The position numbers were made by a program, and so were the translations under genes. Below are positions 1 to 9,518 of a DNA stretch of 33,038 nucleotides, in pieces (within the stretch, counting starts at the first letter, position 1; each line of letters begins with the position of its first letter). This stretch comes from Pedosphaera sp. GTDB taxonomy: Bacteria; Verrucomicrobiota; Verrucomicrobiia; Limisphaerales; SIBE01. The stretch is taken from assembly GCA_009695265.1 (NCBI GenBank), contig SIBE01000014.1, positions 1 to 33,038 on the forward strand, read 5' to 3'. A model generated the notes under the pieces. It worked only from the letters and a program-made list of their open reading frames with translations. It did no database searches and was not told the origin of the DNA.

Positions 1-518
1 CTTTGCCGGCAGTCCCGTGGCCGCACGCCCGGATCGCAAAGTGCTCCGACGTAGCCGACCTTCATTTCACCGTTCCTATCATTTTCAAAGACGTGTCAAA
101 AAGGCTGTGTTTTGACCCCTTATCGCTTAATTCAACGGCAGTGGGCTCCGGCGGTGAGGGTGAGGGTGAGGGGAAAGGAGGCGACAGAGGAGTCGAGCGT
201 GTTGGGATTGGATGAATCTCCGCTTCCCTTCACCCCGGCCATCTCCCAGGGAGGAGGGGGAGAATCATTTTCCGCATCGGGAGAGGATGCATGCGTCGAG
301 GTTGCCCCAAGTGGCCTGGGTGAATCCTACTCGTAATCCTAATCTTACTCTTATTCTTACTCTAAAAAACCGCGCCGAGCTCCGAAAGTCTCGCTGTGGT
401 GTTGGTTGCGGCTTGAAAGGATTGGCTTCTCAGACGAGGTCGTGGGGTGTAAGTTGTCGGAGTGCTCCATGCGTTGAGCTAGTGACCCACTCGGTTTGCT
501 GAGATACCGATTCAAACT
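1..518. other. Gene-poor, low-complexity region
   Basis: I see no convincing gene here. The stretch holds GGTGAG-type tandem runs near 153-176, a purine-rich run around 250-262 and the hexamer repeat at 328-363. These resemble the degenerate intergenic filler common in large Verrucomicrobiota genomes. A minus-strand ATG at 65 with an AGGA-like motif upstream would leave only 21 codons before the window edge and shows no recognisable sequence. It could be the start of a gene to the left, but this cannot be supported. Confidence 0.5.
328..363. repeat. Hexamer tandem repeat, six units
   Basis: Six consecutive 6-bp units of approximate consensus TAMTCT can be read directly: TACTCG, TAATCC, TAATCT, TACTCT, TATTCT, TACTCT. 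The last units are the most uniform. It lies in the non-coding leader region upstream of the PhoD gene and has no obvious function. It may be a length-variable microsatellite. Confidence 0.7.
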
Positions 519-2078
519 ATGCAACTCTCTCGTCGCTATTTTAACCGTCAACTTGTTCGGGCGATGGCTGGCTTCGGGCTGCTCCCCGAAATTTTACGCG
601 CGCAAAAGTCTCCTGGTCTCGCGGTCAGCTCACGTCCGAGGGTGATCGGAGGAGCCATCACGGGCGATCTAATAGGCCAGAGCGCTGTCTTCTGGAGCCG
701 GTGTGACCGGCCAGCCACGATGTTGCTGGAGTTTTCGACTCGCGAATCGTTCCAGAACGCGAGTCGGGTTCGGGGTCCGGCGGCCCTCGATGACATCGAC
801 TTCGCGGCGAAACTTACCGTCCAGGATTTGCCGGCGGGGCAGACAATATTCTATCGCCTCGCGTTCGAGGACATCACTGACACCAGCCTTCTATCCGAAC
901 CGGTCTTAGGTTCCTTTCGCACAGCACCATTGGCCAAGCGTGACATCCTCTTCGCGTGGTCTGGAGATACAGTTGGTCAAGGCTACGGCATCGATCTCTC
1001 GCGCGGTGGCATGAAGACCTATGAAACCATTCGCCGGCTCAAGCCCGATTTCTTTGTTCATTCCGGCGACACAATTTATGCGGACAAGCCGCTCGAAACC
1101 GAGCTGAAGCTCGACGATGGCACGGTTTGGAAGAATCTCGTTACTGATGCAAAAAGCAAAGTTGCCGAGACCATCTCGGAGTTTCGCGGCAATCATTTCT
1201 ATAATTTGCTCGACGAGAATGTTCGCCGTTTCCACTCGGAAGTGCCGGTCTTCTTTCAGTGGGATGACCACGAAGTGCTCGATAACTGGTATCCGGGGAA
1301 AATCCTCGACGACACTCGTTACACCGAGAAGAACGTCTCGCTATTGGCGGCGCACTCCCGCCGTGCTTTCTTCGAGTGCTTGCCCATCCGGCCGCATCCG
1401 CTCGAACGCATTTTCCGCAACGTCCCCTATGGCCCGTCGCTTGAGTTGTTCTTGCTCGATCTACGGTCGTATCGCGGTGCGAACTCCCCCAATCGCCAGA
1501 CCGAGATGGACGCATCCAGCGCCTATTTCGGACGCTTTCAACTCGATGAACTCAAACGTGCGCTCCTTGCGTCGAAGGCCACCTGGAAGGTCTTTTGCAG
1601 CGACATGCCGCTCGGCTTGATGGTTGGCGATGGGAAAACGGACTTCGAAAACAGCTCCAATGGCGACGGGCCCGCGCTGGGTCGTGAACTCGAAATTGCC
1701 GAGCTGTTGCAGTTCCTCAAGCACAATCGAATTCGCAACACGATCTGGCTCACCGCGGATGTTCACCATGCCGCCTCCGTTTACTACGATCCGAACAAGG
1801 CCGTGTTCCAGGAGTTTGAGCCATTCTGGGAATTCATCAGCGGCCCACTCCATGCGGGCACTTTCGGGCATCCACCACTCGACAATACATTCGGACCGGA
1901 AACGCGATTCCTCGGCATCCCGAAGAGCATGAAGTCGGACCGGCCGCCGTCGGATGGCCTCCAATTCTCCGGGACGGTGGGAATTGACAGTCACACCGAG
2001 GAACTGACGGTCACGCAATGGAATGTTGCCGGCGACAAGCTCTGGTCCATCACCCTTCCGCCACGCTACAGCGCCTGA
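519..2078 (+). CDS. phoD: PhoD-type alkaline phosphatase/phosphodiesterase, Tat-exported
   Basis: A 519-residue protein of the PhoD/metallophosphatase family, expected to hydrolyse phosphomonoesters or phosphodiesters outside the cytoplasm to scavenge phosphate. The N-terminus carries a twin-arginine motif (SRRYF, residues 4-8) and then a weak hydrophobic stretch. A PhoD N-terminal beta domain follows (about 43-135, starting GGAITGDLIGQSAVFWSR). The metallophosphatase core shows metal-site motifs WSGDTVGQG (D150), HSGDTIYAD (D184), QWDDHEVLDNW (D249, D250, H251) and TADVHHAAS near residue 415. Length and motif order fit the family. The ATG at 519 places the Tat motif at the extreme N-terminus, so this start is preferred. 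It is transcribed alone and converges on the next gene across a strong terminator. The family assignment is firm; the substrate is unknown. Confidence 0.9.
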   Translation: MQLSRRYFNRQLVRAMAGFGLLPEILRAQKSPGLAVSSRPRVIGGAITGDLIGQSAVFWSRCDRPATMLLEFSTRESFQNASRVRGPAALDDIDFAAKLTVQDLPAGQTIFYRLAFEDITDTSLLSEPVLGSFRTAPLAKRDILFAWSGDTVGQGYGIDLSRGGMKTYETIRRLKPDFFVHSGDTIYADKPLETELKLDDGTVWKNLVTDAKSKVAETISEFRGNHFYNLLDENVRRFHSEVPVFFQWDDHEVLDNWYPGKILDDTRYTEKNVSLLAAHSRRAFFECLPIRPHPLERIFRNVPYGPSLELFLLDLRSYRGANSPNRQTEMDASSAYFGRFQLDELKRALLASKATWKVFCSDMPLGLMVGDGKTDFENSSNGDGPALGRELEIAELLQFLKHNRIRNTIWLTADVHHAASVYYDPNKAVFQEFEPFWEFISGPLHAGTFGHPPLDNTFGPETRFLGIPKSMKSDRPPSDGLQFSGTVGIDSHTEELTVTQWNVAGDKLWSITLPPRYSA

Positions 2079-2124
2079 CCAGACTTCGGCCTGAAGTTCG
2101 CCCACACAGCCTCGATCCAGTAAT

Positions 2125-2154
2125 AAGAAAGACCGCGAACACGCGGTCTTTCTT
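2125..2154. terminator. Bidirectional rho-independent terminator
   Basis: A perfect 13-bp stem (AAGAAAGACCGCG at 2125-2137 with CGCGGTCTTTCTT at 2142-2154) closes an AACA loop. The A-rich foot on one side and T-rich foot on the other let it work in both directions. It sits between the PhoD stop at 2078 and the stop of the convergent minus-strand gene at 2190, so it probably ends both transcripts. Confidence 0.9.
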
Positions 2155-2189
2155 TGAATCGAATCTGCCGGATGGTGCCTGCAACGTGC

Positions 2190-5100
2190 TTACGGCGCCT
2201 TGACCCGGAAGAACCCGGTGGCGCCCTGGAGCGGCACCGTAGCGGTCGTGTCGCTGGTCGTCACGACGTCCACCCACGCCGCATCCGCCAGGCTGGTCTT
2301 CTTCTGAATCGTGAAGGGGCCAGCGCCTCCTTGCCAAGCTAGCGTTAGCCCTCCTGGATTCACGGTGGCGGTCACTTTGATCGATTGCGCGGCATTGACG
2401 ATGATCGCCACTGCGGTTGACTGGACTACATCATTGACGTCGTCCGTGAGTCTCGCCGTGATGTTATTGGTGCCAGCCGGCGCGTTTTGCCAGGTAAAGT
2501 TAAACGGGCTGGCAGCCGATTCTCCGAGCTTCGTTGTGCTGCGGAAAAACTCTACTTTCGAAATCGCGCGTGTGGTTGCGGAGATGGAAACGGCGACTGG
2601 GATTTCAACGCCCACGTCGAACTGAGCGCTGGTGGCCGGCGAGGTGATCAAGAGCTTCGGCAACGCCACCGCTCCGACCCGGGTTTCGGGCGGTCCGAAT
2701 GGGCCATAGTTCGAAGGATTGAAGCTCGGATCGGTGGTGATTACAAACTTGTCGAAATACGCGTTGTTCTCGCGACGTCCGATCCCGATCGTGTGCGCGC
2801 CGGCTGTCTTGATGTCGATCGTGAACTGGCCCCCGCCATCCTGCGGTGCGCTCAGCCAGACAAAATCGAGCTGGCCGGAAAACCCTGTCATAGAGGCCTG
2901 GTTGGCATTCGTTCTATTGCCCGGACGCGCGCCGTCAAGCCAGAGCCATGTTGAGTCCGAGCCGCCATCATTGCCGCTGGCTCGATACCAGACAATGTTG
3001 GTGCCTGTCTGAGTGAATGTGAGGTCGTATTCGAGCTGCGTCGCGGTTTCACTCCCGCCCGTCGGGACCACGACCGAGCTTCCACCGGAAGGATTGCCGC
3101 GCGAGCCGTTTTTCACCCAGAGGTTGTCTGAATTGCGCACGAAACTTTCCGCTTCGAACACGAGCAATCCATCCGCGCCCTGCGGCTGCAACGCGCCGAG
3201 GCTGTAGAGCTTTGTCTGAACGCTGGCCATGATGTTCGGTTTCCCCGCGGTGTCAGCGACGCCATTGATTGTCACTGTGTATTTGGTGCCCGCGGTTTGC
3301 GCGCCTGTATCGAGAGTCACAATGCGCCCACCGGGTGCCAGCGTCGCCGAAGTTACCGTGACCGCGCCCGCGGAGCTGTCGATTTTGTAATTCGCGGCAA
3401 GTTGAGCGGTGGCTGTAGTAACCGGCTCCGAAAAGAGGATCACGATTTGTTTGTCGAGAGCCGAGCCCGTAGCGCGCATCACAATGGGCACTGTCGTATC
3501 GGGAATCACTGTGATGGTCACTTCGTCTGAAGTCTTGCTGACGCCGGCGGCGATTGCTCGGAGTCGAACCACGGCACCATTCCAGTCGATCGTGAGGGGA
3601 TTGATCGTTAAGTTCGTCAAGGTGGCTCCAGGAACGCTCACAAAGGTGTTACCTTGCTTTCTCTGCCATTGGAGACTTGATAGAGAACCCGTCGGGACCG
3701 TCACGCCAGCCGACATTGTAAAAGACGTATTTTCCGTCCCTTGGCTGTTCACCGGCTGCCTTGTGATTTCCGCGCTGGCACCGGCGGGAGCGGGCTCGCC
3801 TTGCCGCAGTGTGATCGGCGGCCCCAAGGTGCCAAAACCCGTCGCGGGATTGAAGTTCGGGTCTGTTGTGATCACGAACTTATCAACAAACGAGCCATCC
3901 TCGCGTCGCGCAATTCCAATGGAGTGAACTCCTGGGGTTTCGATGACGAAGGTCATCTGGCTGCCGCCTTCAAACGGGCTCGCCGTCCAACCCCAAGCGT
4001 TTGCGAGGCTGGTTCCAGTCCCGCTCTGAGCAGCCAAGTTTCCCGCCTCCCTGGCGACCGGGCGTGCTCCATCCAAGTGCACATAGGCGGAGTCGTCATT
4101 CCCGTCATTCCCGCTGAAGCGCCACCAGATGATATTTGTGCCGGGTTTGCTGAAGAAAATATCGTATTCCAGTTTAGTGGCGCTCTCTCCACCGCCGGCG
4201 CCGTTATAATTGACCATCGACACCCCGCCCGACGCCACGCCGCGCTCCGTGTCCGCAAACCAGAGGCCGTCGAGGTTTCGGTCGTAGTCTTCTGCTTCCC
4301 AAACGACAAACCCGTCTTCGCCTTGGATCCACGGTCCCAGGGCGAAAAACTTCGCCGAACTATTCGCGGCCAAAAGATTTGGCGCCGACGCCGCGAGGTC
4401 TGAAACGTTGTTTACAATGATGGTGTATTCGGTCCCAATCGCCTGCGCCGCGGTTTTGAGAGTGACCTGCGTTCGATCCGTGGATAGGAGTGCTTCAGTC
4501 ACACTGAGGGCGGTCCCAGCGGCGGTCGCTATCTTATAATTCGCAACCGTTGTGGCGGAAGCCTGGTTCAACCTTTCCGAAAACGTCAATGTTACCTCGG
4601 GTCGGTTTGGACCGCCTTTCGCGCTCGCCAGCACTGGGCGCGTCTTGTCATCGGTGACGGTGGTTGTAGCCTCGGCGCTGTTCACGAAAGCTCCCGGCAC
4701 CGCCACCACAGCGCGAAACTTCGCGCCACTGTCAGCCTTGTCGAGAAACCGTGCATAGCTCGTTCCGGTAGCTCCCGGGATGTTGACACCATTTCTCTGC
4801 CATTGGATGCAAACGGGACTGGCGGGTGTGTTCGTGGCGACGATAGAGAAGGTGACTCTGGAATTCTCTTCAGCCGTGATATCTTTCGGCGGCAGGGTAA
4901 TGGTGATCTTCGGGCTCAGAGCGTCGCTGGCGAGAGTCGAGAGAAACGCGCTGCGAATCGGCTTGAGCGAAACAGCAGGCGTTGTGTCTCCCACCTTCCG
5001 CCAAGCGACTTGGGCGTAGTCGGTGCTGTTGCCCGCCAGCGCACTCGATTTGTAGAGCACCATGATGAAATACTTCTTCCCAGCCGCTAGAGTAATCGGA

Positions 5101-5537
5101 GCAGAGGTGGCCGCATCGCCGGTGTCAGGTTCCATAAAAGGGTCGCCGCTATCCATCTCCTCGGCGATGACGGCGGCATTGGCCTCTGACTCATCCGTGC
5201 TCAGCCGTAACTCCGAAGCGTCGTCACTCCTGAGGAAGAAGTGATAATCGCCTGACTCGAGCGGAGTCAAAAAACCTTCGATCCGGCCGCCGAAAGTTTC
5301 CAGCGCGTCCGTCGGCAAAGCGTCGCGGCTGTTGAAGGATCTGAGGAAACGAACTTCGTCCGGCTTGGCTGGATATTTTGGATCGGCCACCAAGTCCGCG
5401 ACCGCCGTGCCAGTGATGTTGGTGTAGAGCGAGATCTTGAGGAAGCAAGGGGTGAGAACATCCGCTGCTTTTGGTGAGGTCGAACTCAAGAAAAGCAGGG
5501 TGAAGACAAGAAGAGTTGGACAGGTGTTGATTCTCAT
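2190..5537 (-). CDS. Large secreted modular protein (PA14-like, Ig-like, CBM6-like repeats)
   Basis: A 1115-residue exported protein that I cannot assign to a named family. The start at 5537 is chosen because it begins directly with a signal peptide (MRINTCPTLLVFTLLFL, ending near A24-A25); the frame is open further upstream. Modules, by sequence appearance: PA14-like beta domain (about 30-200, GDYHFFLRSDD), Ig-like (211-295, WQRNG), Big/SwmB-like (298-400, LTFSERL..NYKI), CBM6-like (405-560, VVWEAEDYDRN to DKFVITTDP). A second copy of the same trio follows: Ig-like (588-678), SwmB-like (680-778) and CBM-like (786-938, LVFEAESFVRN). Last come a Big_9-like domain (959-1048) and a short tail ending GFFRVKAP. 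I see no catalytic motif. The likely role is binding of an extracellular polysaccharide or surface adhesion. It is transcribed alone. Confidence 0.85.
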   Translation of the reverse strand: MRINTCPTLLVFTLLFLSSTSPKAADVLTPCFLKISLYTNITGTAVADLVADPKYPAKPDEVRFLRSFNSRDALPTDALETFGGRIEGFLTPLESGDYHFFLRSDDASELRLSTDESEANAAVIAEEMDSGDPFMEPDTGDAATSAPITLAAGKKYFIMVLYKSSALAGNSTDYAQVAWRKVGDTTPAVSLKPIRSAFLSTLASDALSPKITITLPPKDITAEENSRVTFSIVATNTPASPVCIQWQRNGVNIPGATGTSYARFLDKADSGAKFRAVVAVPGAFVNSAEATTTVTDDKTRPVLASAKGGPNRPEVTLTFSERLNQASATTVANYKIATAAGTALSVTEALLSTDRTQVTLKTAAQAIGTEYTIIVNNVSDLAASAPNLLAANSSAKFFALGPWIQGEDGFVVWEAEDYDRNLDGLWFADTERGVASGGVSMVNYNGAGGGESATKLEYDIFFSKPGTNIIWWRFSGNDGNDDSAYVHLDGARPVAREAGNLAAQSGTGTSLANAWGWTASPFEGGSQMTFVIETPGVHSIGIARREDGSFVDKFVITTDPNFNPATGFGTLGPPITLRQGEPAPAGASAEITRQPVNSQGTENTSFTMSAGVTVPTGSLSSLQWQRKQGNTFVSVPGATLTNLTINPLTIDWNGAVVRLRAIAAGVSKTSDEVTITVIPDTTVPIVMRATGSALDKQIVILFSEPVTTATAQLAANYKIDSSAGAVTVTSATLAPGGRIVTLDTGAQTAGTKYTVTINGVADTAGKPNIMASVQTKLYSLGALQPQGADGLLVFEAESFVRNSDNLWVKNGSRGNPSGGSSVVVPTGGSETATQLEYDLTFTQTGTNIVWYRASGNDGGSDSTWLWLDGARPGNRTNANQASMTGFSGQLDFVWLSAPQDGGGQFTIDIKTAGAHTIGIGRRENNAYFDKFVITTDPSFNPSNYGPFGPPETRVGAVALPKLLITSPATSAQFDVGVEIPVAVSISATTRAISKVEFFRSTTKLGESAASPFNFTWQNAPAGTNNITARLTDDVNDVVQSTAVAIIVNAAQSIKVTATVNPGGLTLAWQGGAGPFTIQKKTSLADAAWVDVVTTSDTTATVPLQGATGFFRVKAP

Positions 5538-5715
5538 ATCATGTGGTTTTGGGTTAGCGGCACGTTCTCGGGATCTACTCGAGGCTCCACACGCTAAACC
5601 CGAGGTGAAAGGCGTTTCAAGGAAAAGTTTCCAGGAACCCGACAACTTCAAGACTCTCGGTGACTCGGCCAAAACAAATCCCTTGGATTGACCTCGCTTT
5701 TTATCGCCGTATTCT

Positions 5716-7356
5716 TTGTCCGAATTTCGAGTTCTTTTGAATAACCACGAATACGATGGAATCATTCTCGGGTCCGGACATAACAGTCTTGTCCTTCAAG
5801 CTTACCTGGCGCGTTCCGGATTAACGACGGTTTGTCTGGAGCCGCGCGACGTTGCGGGCGGCGGGCTGATGACGGTCGAACAACCGCCAGGTTCCGGTTT
5901 TCTTCACAACACTCATTCATTCTATCACCGCGGCATCACAGCGCTGCCGTGGTTTTCGGACTTGGACCTGAAACGTCTGGGGGCGGAATACATCGAGCCA
6001 GCGTTGAATGTAGCGCTGATCGCCGGGGACGGACGTGTGCTCGAATGGTGGACCGATTTCGAGAAGACTGTTGAATCCTTTGCGCGGTTCAGCAGCAAAG
6101 ATGCTCAGGCTCTTCGCCGATGGTGTGAGTTCTTCCGTCCGATCGTCGCGCACATCTTGATCCCTGAAGCCCAATCGCCACCCTTGCCGCCCGATCAACG
6201 GCGGGCGTTGCTTTCGCAAAGCGCGGAAGGACGGTTCCTCCTGCGAGTCAGCGAGGCATCGCCGTTGGAGTTCGTACGGCAGGAGTTCGAACATCCCGTC
6301 GTCCAGGCGGGCCTCCTGTTTTTCAACGGACTGCGCGAAGTGGATCTTCGTTGCCGCGGGTTCGGTCACCATATTCCTGCGTTGCTGGCCAGCGGTCGGA
6401 TGGCGCAAATGTGCGTGGGCGGCTCCAAACGGCTGGCCGAAGCACTGACCTCAGCGGTCCGCGAGGCGGGTGGAGAGATTCGACTCAACGTCACGCCGCG
6501 TAAGATTCTGGTGGAGGCGGATCGAATCATAGGAGTCGAAACAGCCGATGGCGAGGTCATCCGCGCCCGTCGATTTGTGGCCTCGGGGCTCAATCCGCAT
6601 CAGACATTCCTCGATCTGATCGGCGAGCCGCTCCTGCCGAGTGATTTGATCGAGAAGGTTCAGGGTTTTCAGTACAACTTGATCGCGCCGTTGTTTGCCT
6701 TGAACGCTAATCTGTCGGAACCACCTCGCTACTCGGCGGCGGAGCGCTGTCCGGAGATCGACCAGGCGTTCATGGTGATTTTGGGGCTGGACCACCCTGA
6801 TCAGTTCGAACAAATCGTCCGGCACCACGAATCAGGCACGATTCCGCCAACCGTCATGTGGGGTTCAACCCCGACAATTTTTGACTCGTCGCAGGCACCG
6901 TCGGGCCGGCACACCGCGTTCATGTGGGAGAAGCTGCCTTATAATCTGCACGGCGAGCCTCAACAGTGGGACAGAGCCAGGCACGATCATGGCAGAATCA
7001 TGCTTTCACATTGGTCGAAGTACGCGCCAAATATAGAGCATTCGTTAATCGAGTCTTTCACAGCCAGTCCGCTCGATGTGGAACGGACCCTGCCCAACAT
7101 GAAAAACGGCGACTTGCTCGTGGGAGCTTTTGCGAATGGACAGGTTGGCTACCATCGGCCTTTTCCCGGGGCTGGCCATTACCGGGGACATTTCGGCGGA
7201 TTGTATCTCTGCGGTTCGTGCTGTCACCCAGGAGGCAATGTTACCGGACTCCCCGGTTACAACTGCGCCCAAGTGATCCTGGCTGATCTCGGCATTGAAG
7301 CTCCGTGGGCGCCACCGCCGGTTTCGCAAGTGTTGGCTCGACTGGTCAATAGCTGA
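5716..7356 (+). CDS. FAD-dependent oxidoreductase, phytoene dehydrogenase-like (COG1233)
   Basis: A 546-residue flavoprotein of the phytoene dehydrogenase/PYROXD2-like family. A dinucleotide-binding beta-alpha-beta fold is at residues 13-45 (YDGIILGSGHNSLVLQAYLA, then an acidic residue in CLEPRD). A second FAD-contacting segment is near the C-terminus (GLYLCGSCCHPGGNVTGLPG), typical of this group. The frame has a stop at 5689-5691 and no ATG before the Rossmann motif, so translation must start at a non-ATG codon: TTG 5716 or TTG 5737. The substrate cannot be deduced. No carotenoid genes (crtB, crtE) lie nearby, so a true phytoene desaturase is unlikely. The 178-bp gap to the divergent gene at 5537 would hold both promoters. 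Confidence 0.85.
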   Translation: MSEFRVLLNNHEYDGIILGSGHNSLVLQAYLARSGLTTVCLEPRDVAGGGLMTVEQPPGSGFLHNTHSFYHRGITALPWFSDLDLKRLGAEYIEPALNVALIAGDGRVLEWWTDFEKTVESFARFSSKDAQALRRWCEFFRPIVAHILIPEAQSPPLPPDQRRALLSQSAEGRFLLRVSEASPLEFVRQEFEHPVVQAGLLFFNGLREVDLRCRGFGHHIPALLASGRMAQMCVGGSKRLAEALTSAVREAGGEIRLNVTPRKILVEADRIIGVETADGEVIRARRFVASGLNPHQTFLDLIGEPLLPSDLIEKVQGFQYNLIAPLFALNANLSEPPRYSAAERCPEIDQAFMVILGLDHPDQFEQIVRHHESGTIPPTVMWGSTPTIFDSSQAPSGRHTAFMWEKLPYNLHGEPQQWDRARHDHGRIMLSHWSKYAPNIEHSLIESFTASPLDVERTLPNMKNGDLLVGAFANGQVGYHRPFPGAGHYRGHFGGLYLCGSCCHPGGNVTGLPGYNCAQVILADLGIEAPWAPPPVSQVLARLVNS

Positions 7357-7387
7357 CGAAGATTTTCGGTGAAGCCGTGTCGATTCC

Positions 7388-8824
7388 TCACTCGGAATGG
7401 TCCGGCCAGATTGGGGCCTCCCAAATTGTGTCAGCGCTCGGGCTGCCGCCGTTGTCGCGGAGATCTTCGCCGCAGCTATAAAGCAAGAAAGTCCCAGTCG
7501 CAATTTTTCGATAACGGAGTGGTTGACCGTCCCAATAGTCAGTTGGCATTTCTGAGAGGTAGTCCGGGATCAACGCCTTCAAGTCCGATGGCAATTCCCC
7601 GTGTCCGAGTTCGTAACGTTTGATAGCGAGAGCAGCCAGAGCGAGTTGCTCCAAGGTTTGATTCTTGGTCATCGTGGTCAGTGCCTTGAGGATATTCGGC
7701 ATGATCTGACGGGTCATCGGATAGCGATAGCCAAAGAAACCGGTCTGGCGCCTCATGTAATCCTCAAACTGGCTGTCGATCGCGGGCCGAACCGCTTTCC
7801 ACGACTTCGCGTTCGACATGTCTCGAAGGGTCTCAATAAAAGTTTGCATGCATTGCAGGTAAAAGAGTTTGTCGCCCTGAGACCACACCAGCTCGTACAC
7901 CGGAGCGATAATCACTTTTTCAAAGGCAAGTTGGACCGAGTTCGAGCCACCTGCCCCGATGGAAAAAATTGAACCTCCATTCCTCTTCCGGACCGAATCA
8001 AAATAGAGGATGGCTGCGGCCCGTTCGATTTCCAGCGTGCGAGCCATCGCCGGAATTAGATCGTGGCTCCGCCAGGCTTGCTGCAGCTTCTGCAACTGCG
8101 GTTCTGTCCAGCCAGGAGCCTGCAGGGCAGCCCAAGTAGCATCCGCGGCCAGGCCAATGATGGCCACACGGATCATTTGGTTTACAAGGGTCCATCCTTG
8201 ATCGTGTACGCGAACCATCGACACGAGAGCATCGAGGTGTTGCTGAGCAGCCACGACATTTGTGGCGCGCAATTCAATAAGCATTGCATTGCCCAGCGTC
8301 TGAGCAGTAACCCTCTTCGCCACAAAGTTCCCGGGTGAACCAATCATCGGGATCATGGAGTAATCCCAGCCGGGATCACGGGTCGGATTGTTGAGCGCGC
8401 GGTGAACCTTGTTCAGTGGATCACGGAGGATTGCGATCTCTTGCTCCGCTGTCTCCCAGCTCAGATGCCGGCCGTCATAGCCAATGAGGCTTCGCTCTGC
8501 CCAGCCCACGCGACGTTGGCCCGGCGGTGGGGTTCCTTGATCGACCGCGGGAGCGCCGGACCATCTCAAAGACCTTCGAACAGCCGCAGCCAAGAACTCA
8601 ATTTCTGGCATGCAGTCGTTTGTCGCGATCACCCTGTCCTGCACCAGTTCGGCAACCGTGAACCTCTCCCCATTGAGCTGCATGCTGGTCATCCAGGTCG
8701 CAGAGCCGTTCCCGTTTCCGATGCTCACGAAAACCACGAGCAGGATGATTCCAAAGGCTAAAATCGCCTTTACCAGCAAGAGACGCGCTCGCTTTTTGGA
8801 TTGTCGATTTAAGTGCTCTTCCAT
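7388..8824 (-). CDS. Membrane-anchored protein of unknown function with GspG-like C-terminus
   Basis: A 478-residue protein of unknown function, of a kind frequent in planctomycetes and verrucomicrobia. One N-terminal membrane anchor is visible (about residues 16-36, LLLVKAILAFGIILLVVFV) after a basic KKRAR segment. The middle is helical with no recognised motif. The C-terminal 80 residues (RYELGHGELPSDLKALIP, then DYWDGQPLRYRK and FLLYSCGEDLRDNGG) resemble the calcium-binding end of type II secretion pseudopilin GspG, a tail often found in PVC proteins. It converges on the oxidoreductase with only 31 bp between stops. I assign no function. Confidence 0.75.
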   Translation of the reverse strand: MEEHLNRQSKKRARLLLVKAILAFGIILLVVFVSIGNGNGSATWMTSMQLNGERFTVAELVQDRVIATNDCMPEIEFLAAAVRRSLRWSGAPAVDQGTPPPGQRRVGWAERSLIGYDGRHLSWETAEQEIAILRDPLNKVHRALNNPTRDPGWDYSMIPMIGSPGNFVAKRVTAQTLGNAMLIELRATNVVAAQQHLDALVSMVRVHDQGWTLVNQMIRVAIIGLAADATWAALQAPGWTEPQLQKLQQAWRSHDLIPAMARTLEIERAAAILYFDSVRKRNGGSIFSIGAGGSNSVQLAFEKVIIAPVYELVWSQGDKLFYLQCMQTFIETLRDMSNAKSWKAVRPAIDSQFEDYMRRQTGFFGYRYPMTRQIMPNILKALTTMTKNQTLEQLALAALAIKRYELGHGELPSDLKALIPDYLSEMPTDYWDGQPLRYRKIATGTFLLYSCGEDLRDNGGSPSADTIWEAPIWPDHSE

Positions 8825-9018
8825 TCGATGGCTAATGAGCTAACACCCGGCAGATTGGAAAGTCGTGTCGGAAGAATGTTTGAACCTGCTCTCATCGATT
8901 CCCGGAATATCTCTGGGAAAAATCCATTGCTGAACCGGGCGATCCCTGCCATAACCGAAACACGAGTTTCCCTTGCTCCTGTTGGCAGTTCACGTGAAAA
9001 GAAAGGAAGCGACGCGAT

Positions 9019-9489
9019 ATGGCTGAAGAAACAATATTATTCAAAGGTTCATCCTCTCCCATGATTAATTGCGGAAGCTTCGTTCTTGCGGGAATTGCCT
9101 TCGTGGCATCGGTTGTGTTCTCGTTTGTGATTTCCTACTGGCTGCTGATTCTGGCGGGGGTCGCTTGCGTCTATGTGGCCGCGCGATGGTTCATCATCCG
9201 ATGCCGGGTTTATGAACTCACCACGGAGCGTATCCGCATCAGGACGGGCATTGTGAATCGAAGAACCGATGAAATGGAACTTTACCGCGTCCAGGACATC
9301 ACCCTGATGGAACCGCTAGGGGAACGCCTGTTCGGACTGGGAACCATCCACATTACGACGAACGACGCTTCCACTCCAAACCTTCGCATCGAAGCCATCC
9401 GGGGTGCCTCGGATTTACGCGAGGAATTGCGAAAGAATGTCGAGGCGTGCCGGGATCGAAAACGCGTCCGCGTCACGGAACTCGAATAA
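9019..9489 (+). CDS. bPH2-domain membrane protein
   Basis: A 156-residue protein with two adjacent membrane segments (about 18-40 and 42-60) followed by a bacterial pleckstrin-homology domain of the bPH2 (YdbS/YdbT) type. The diagnostic run is at residues 65-118: YELTTERIRIRTGIVNRRTDE, then ELYRVQDITLMEPLGERLFG and GTIHITTND. The ATG at 9019 follows an AAAGGAAG ribosome-binding site. Family members are small membrane proteins of poorly known function. It stands alone, converging on the pseudopilin gene 30 bp downstream. Confidence 0.85.
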   Translation: MAEETILFKGSSSPMINCGSFVLAGIAFVASVVFSFVISYWLLILAGVACVYVAARWFIIRCRVYELTTERIRIRTGIVNRRTDEMELYRVQDITLMEPLGERLFGLGTIHITTNDASTPNLRIEAIRGASDLREELRKNVEACRDRKRVRVTELE

Positions 9490-9518
9490 CCTTTATTTCT
9501 TGCCAGCTCGTTAGCGGC

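Noticed and set aside
1-65. Minus-strand ATG at 65 with an AGGA-like motif, possible start of a gene leaving the window
   Set aside because: Only 21 codons are visible and they match no family that I recognise.
5538-5765. Upstream extension of the 1115-residue protein
   Set aside because: It has no signal peptide, would overlap the divergent TTG-started gene, and the internal ATG at 5537 begins a proper signal peptide.
5716-7356. True phytoene desaturase (carotenoid synthesis)
   Set aside because: No crt genes nearby, and the C-terminal motif is of the broader PYROXD2-like group.
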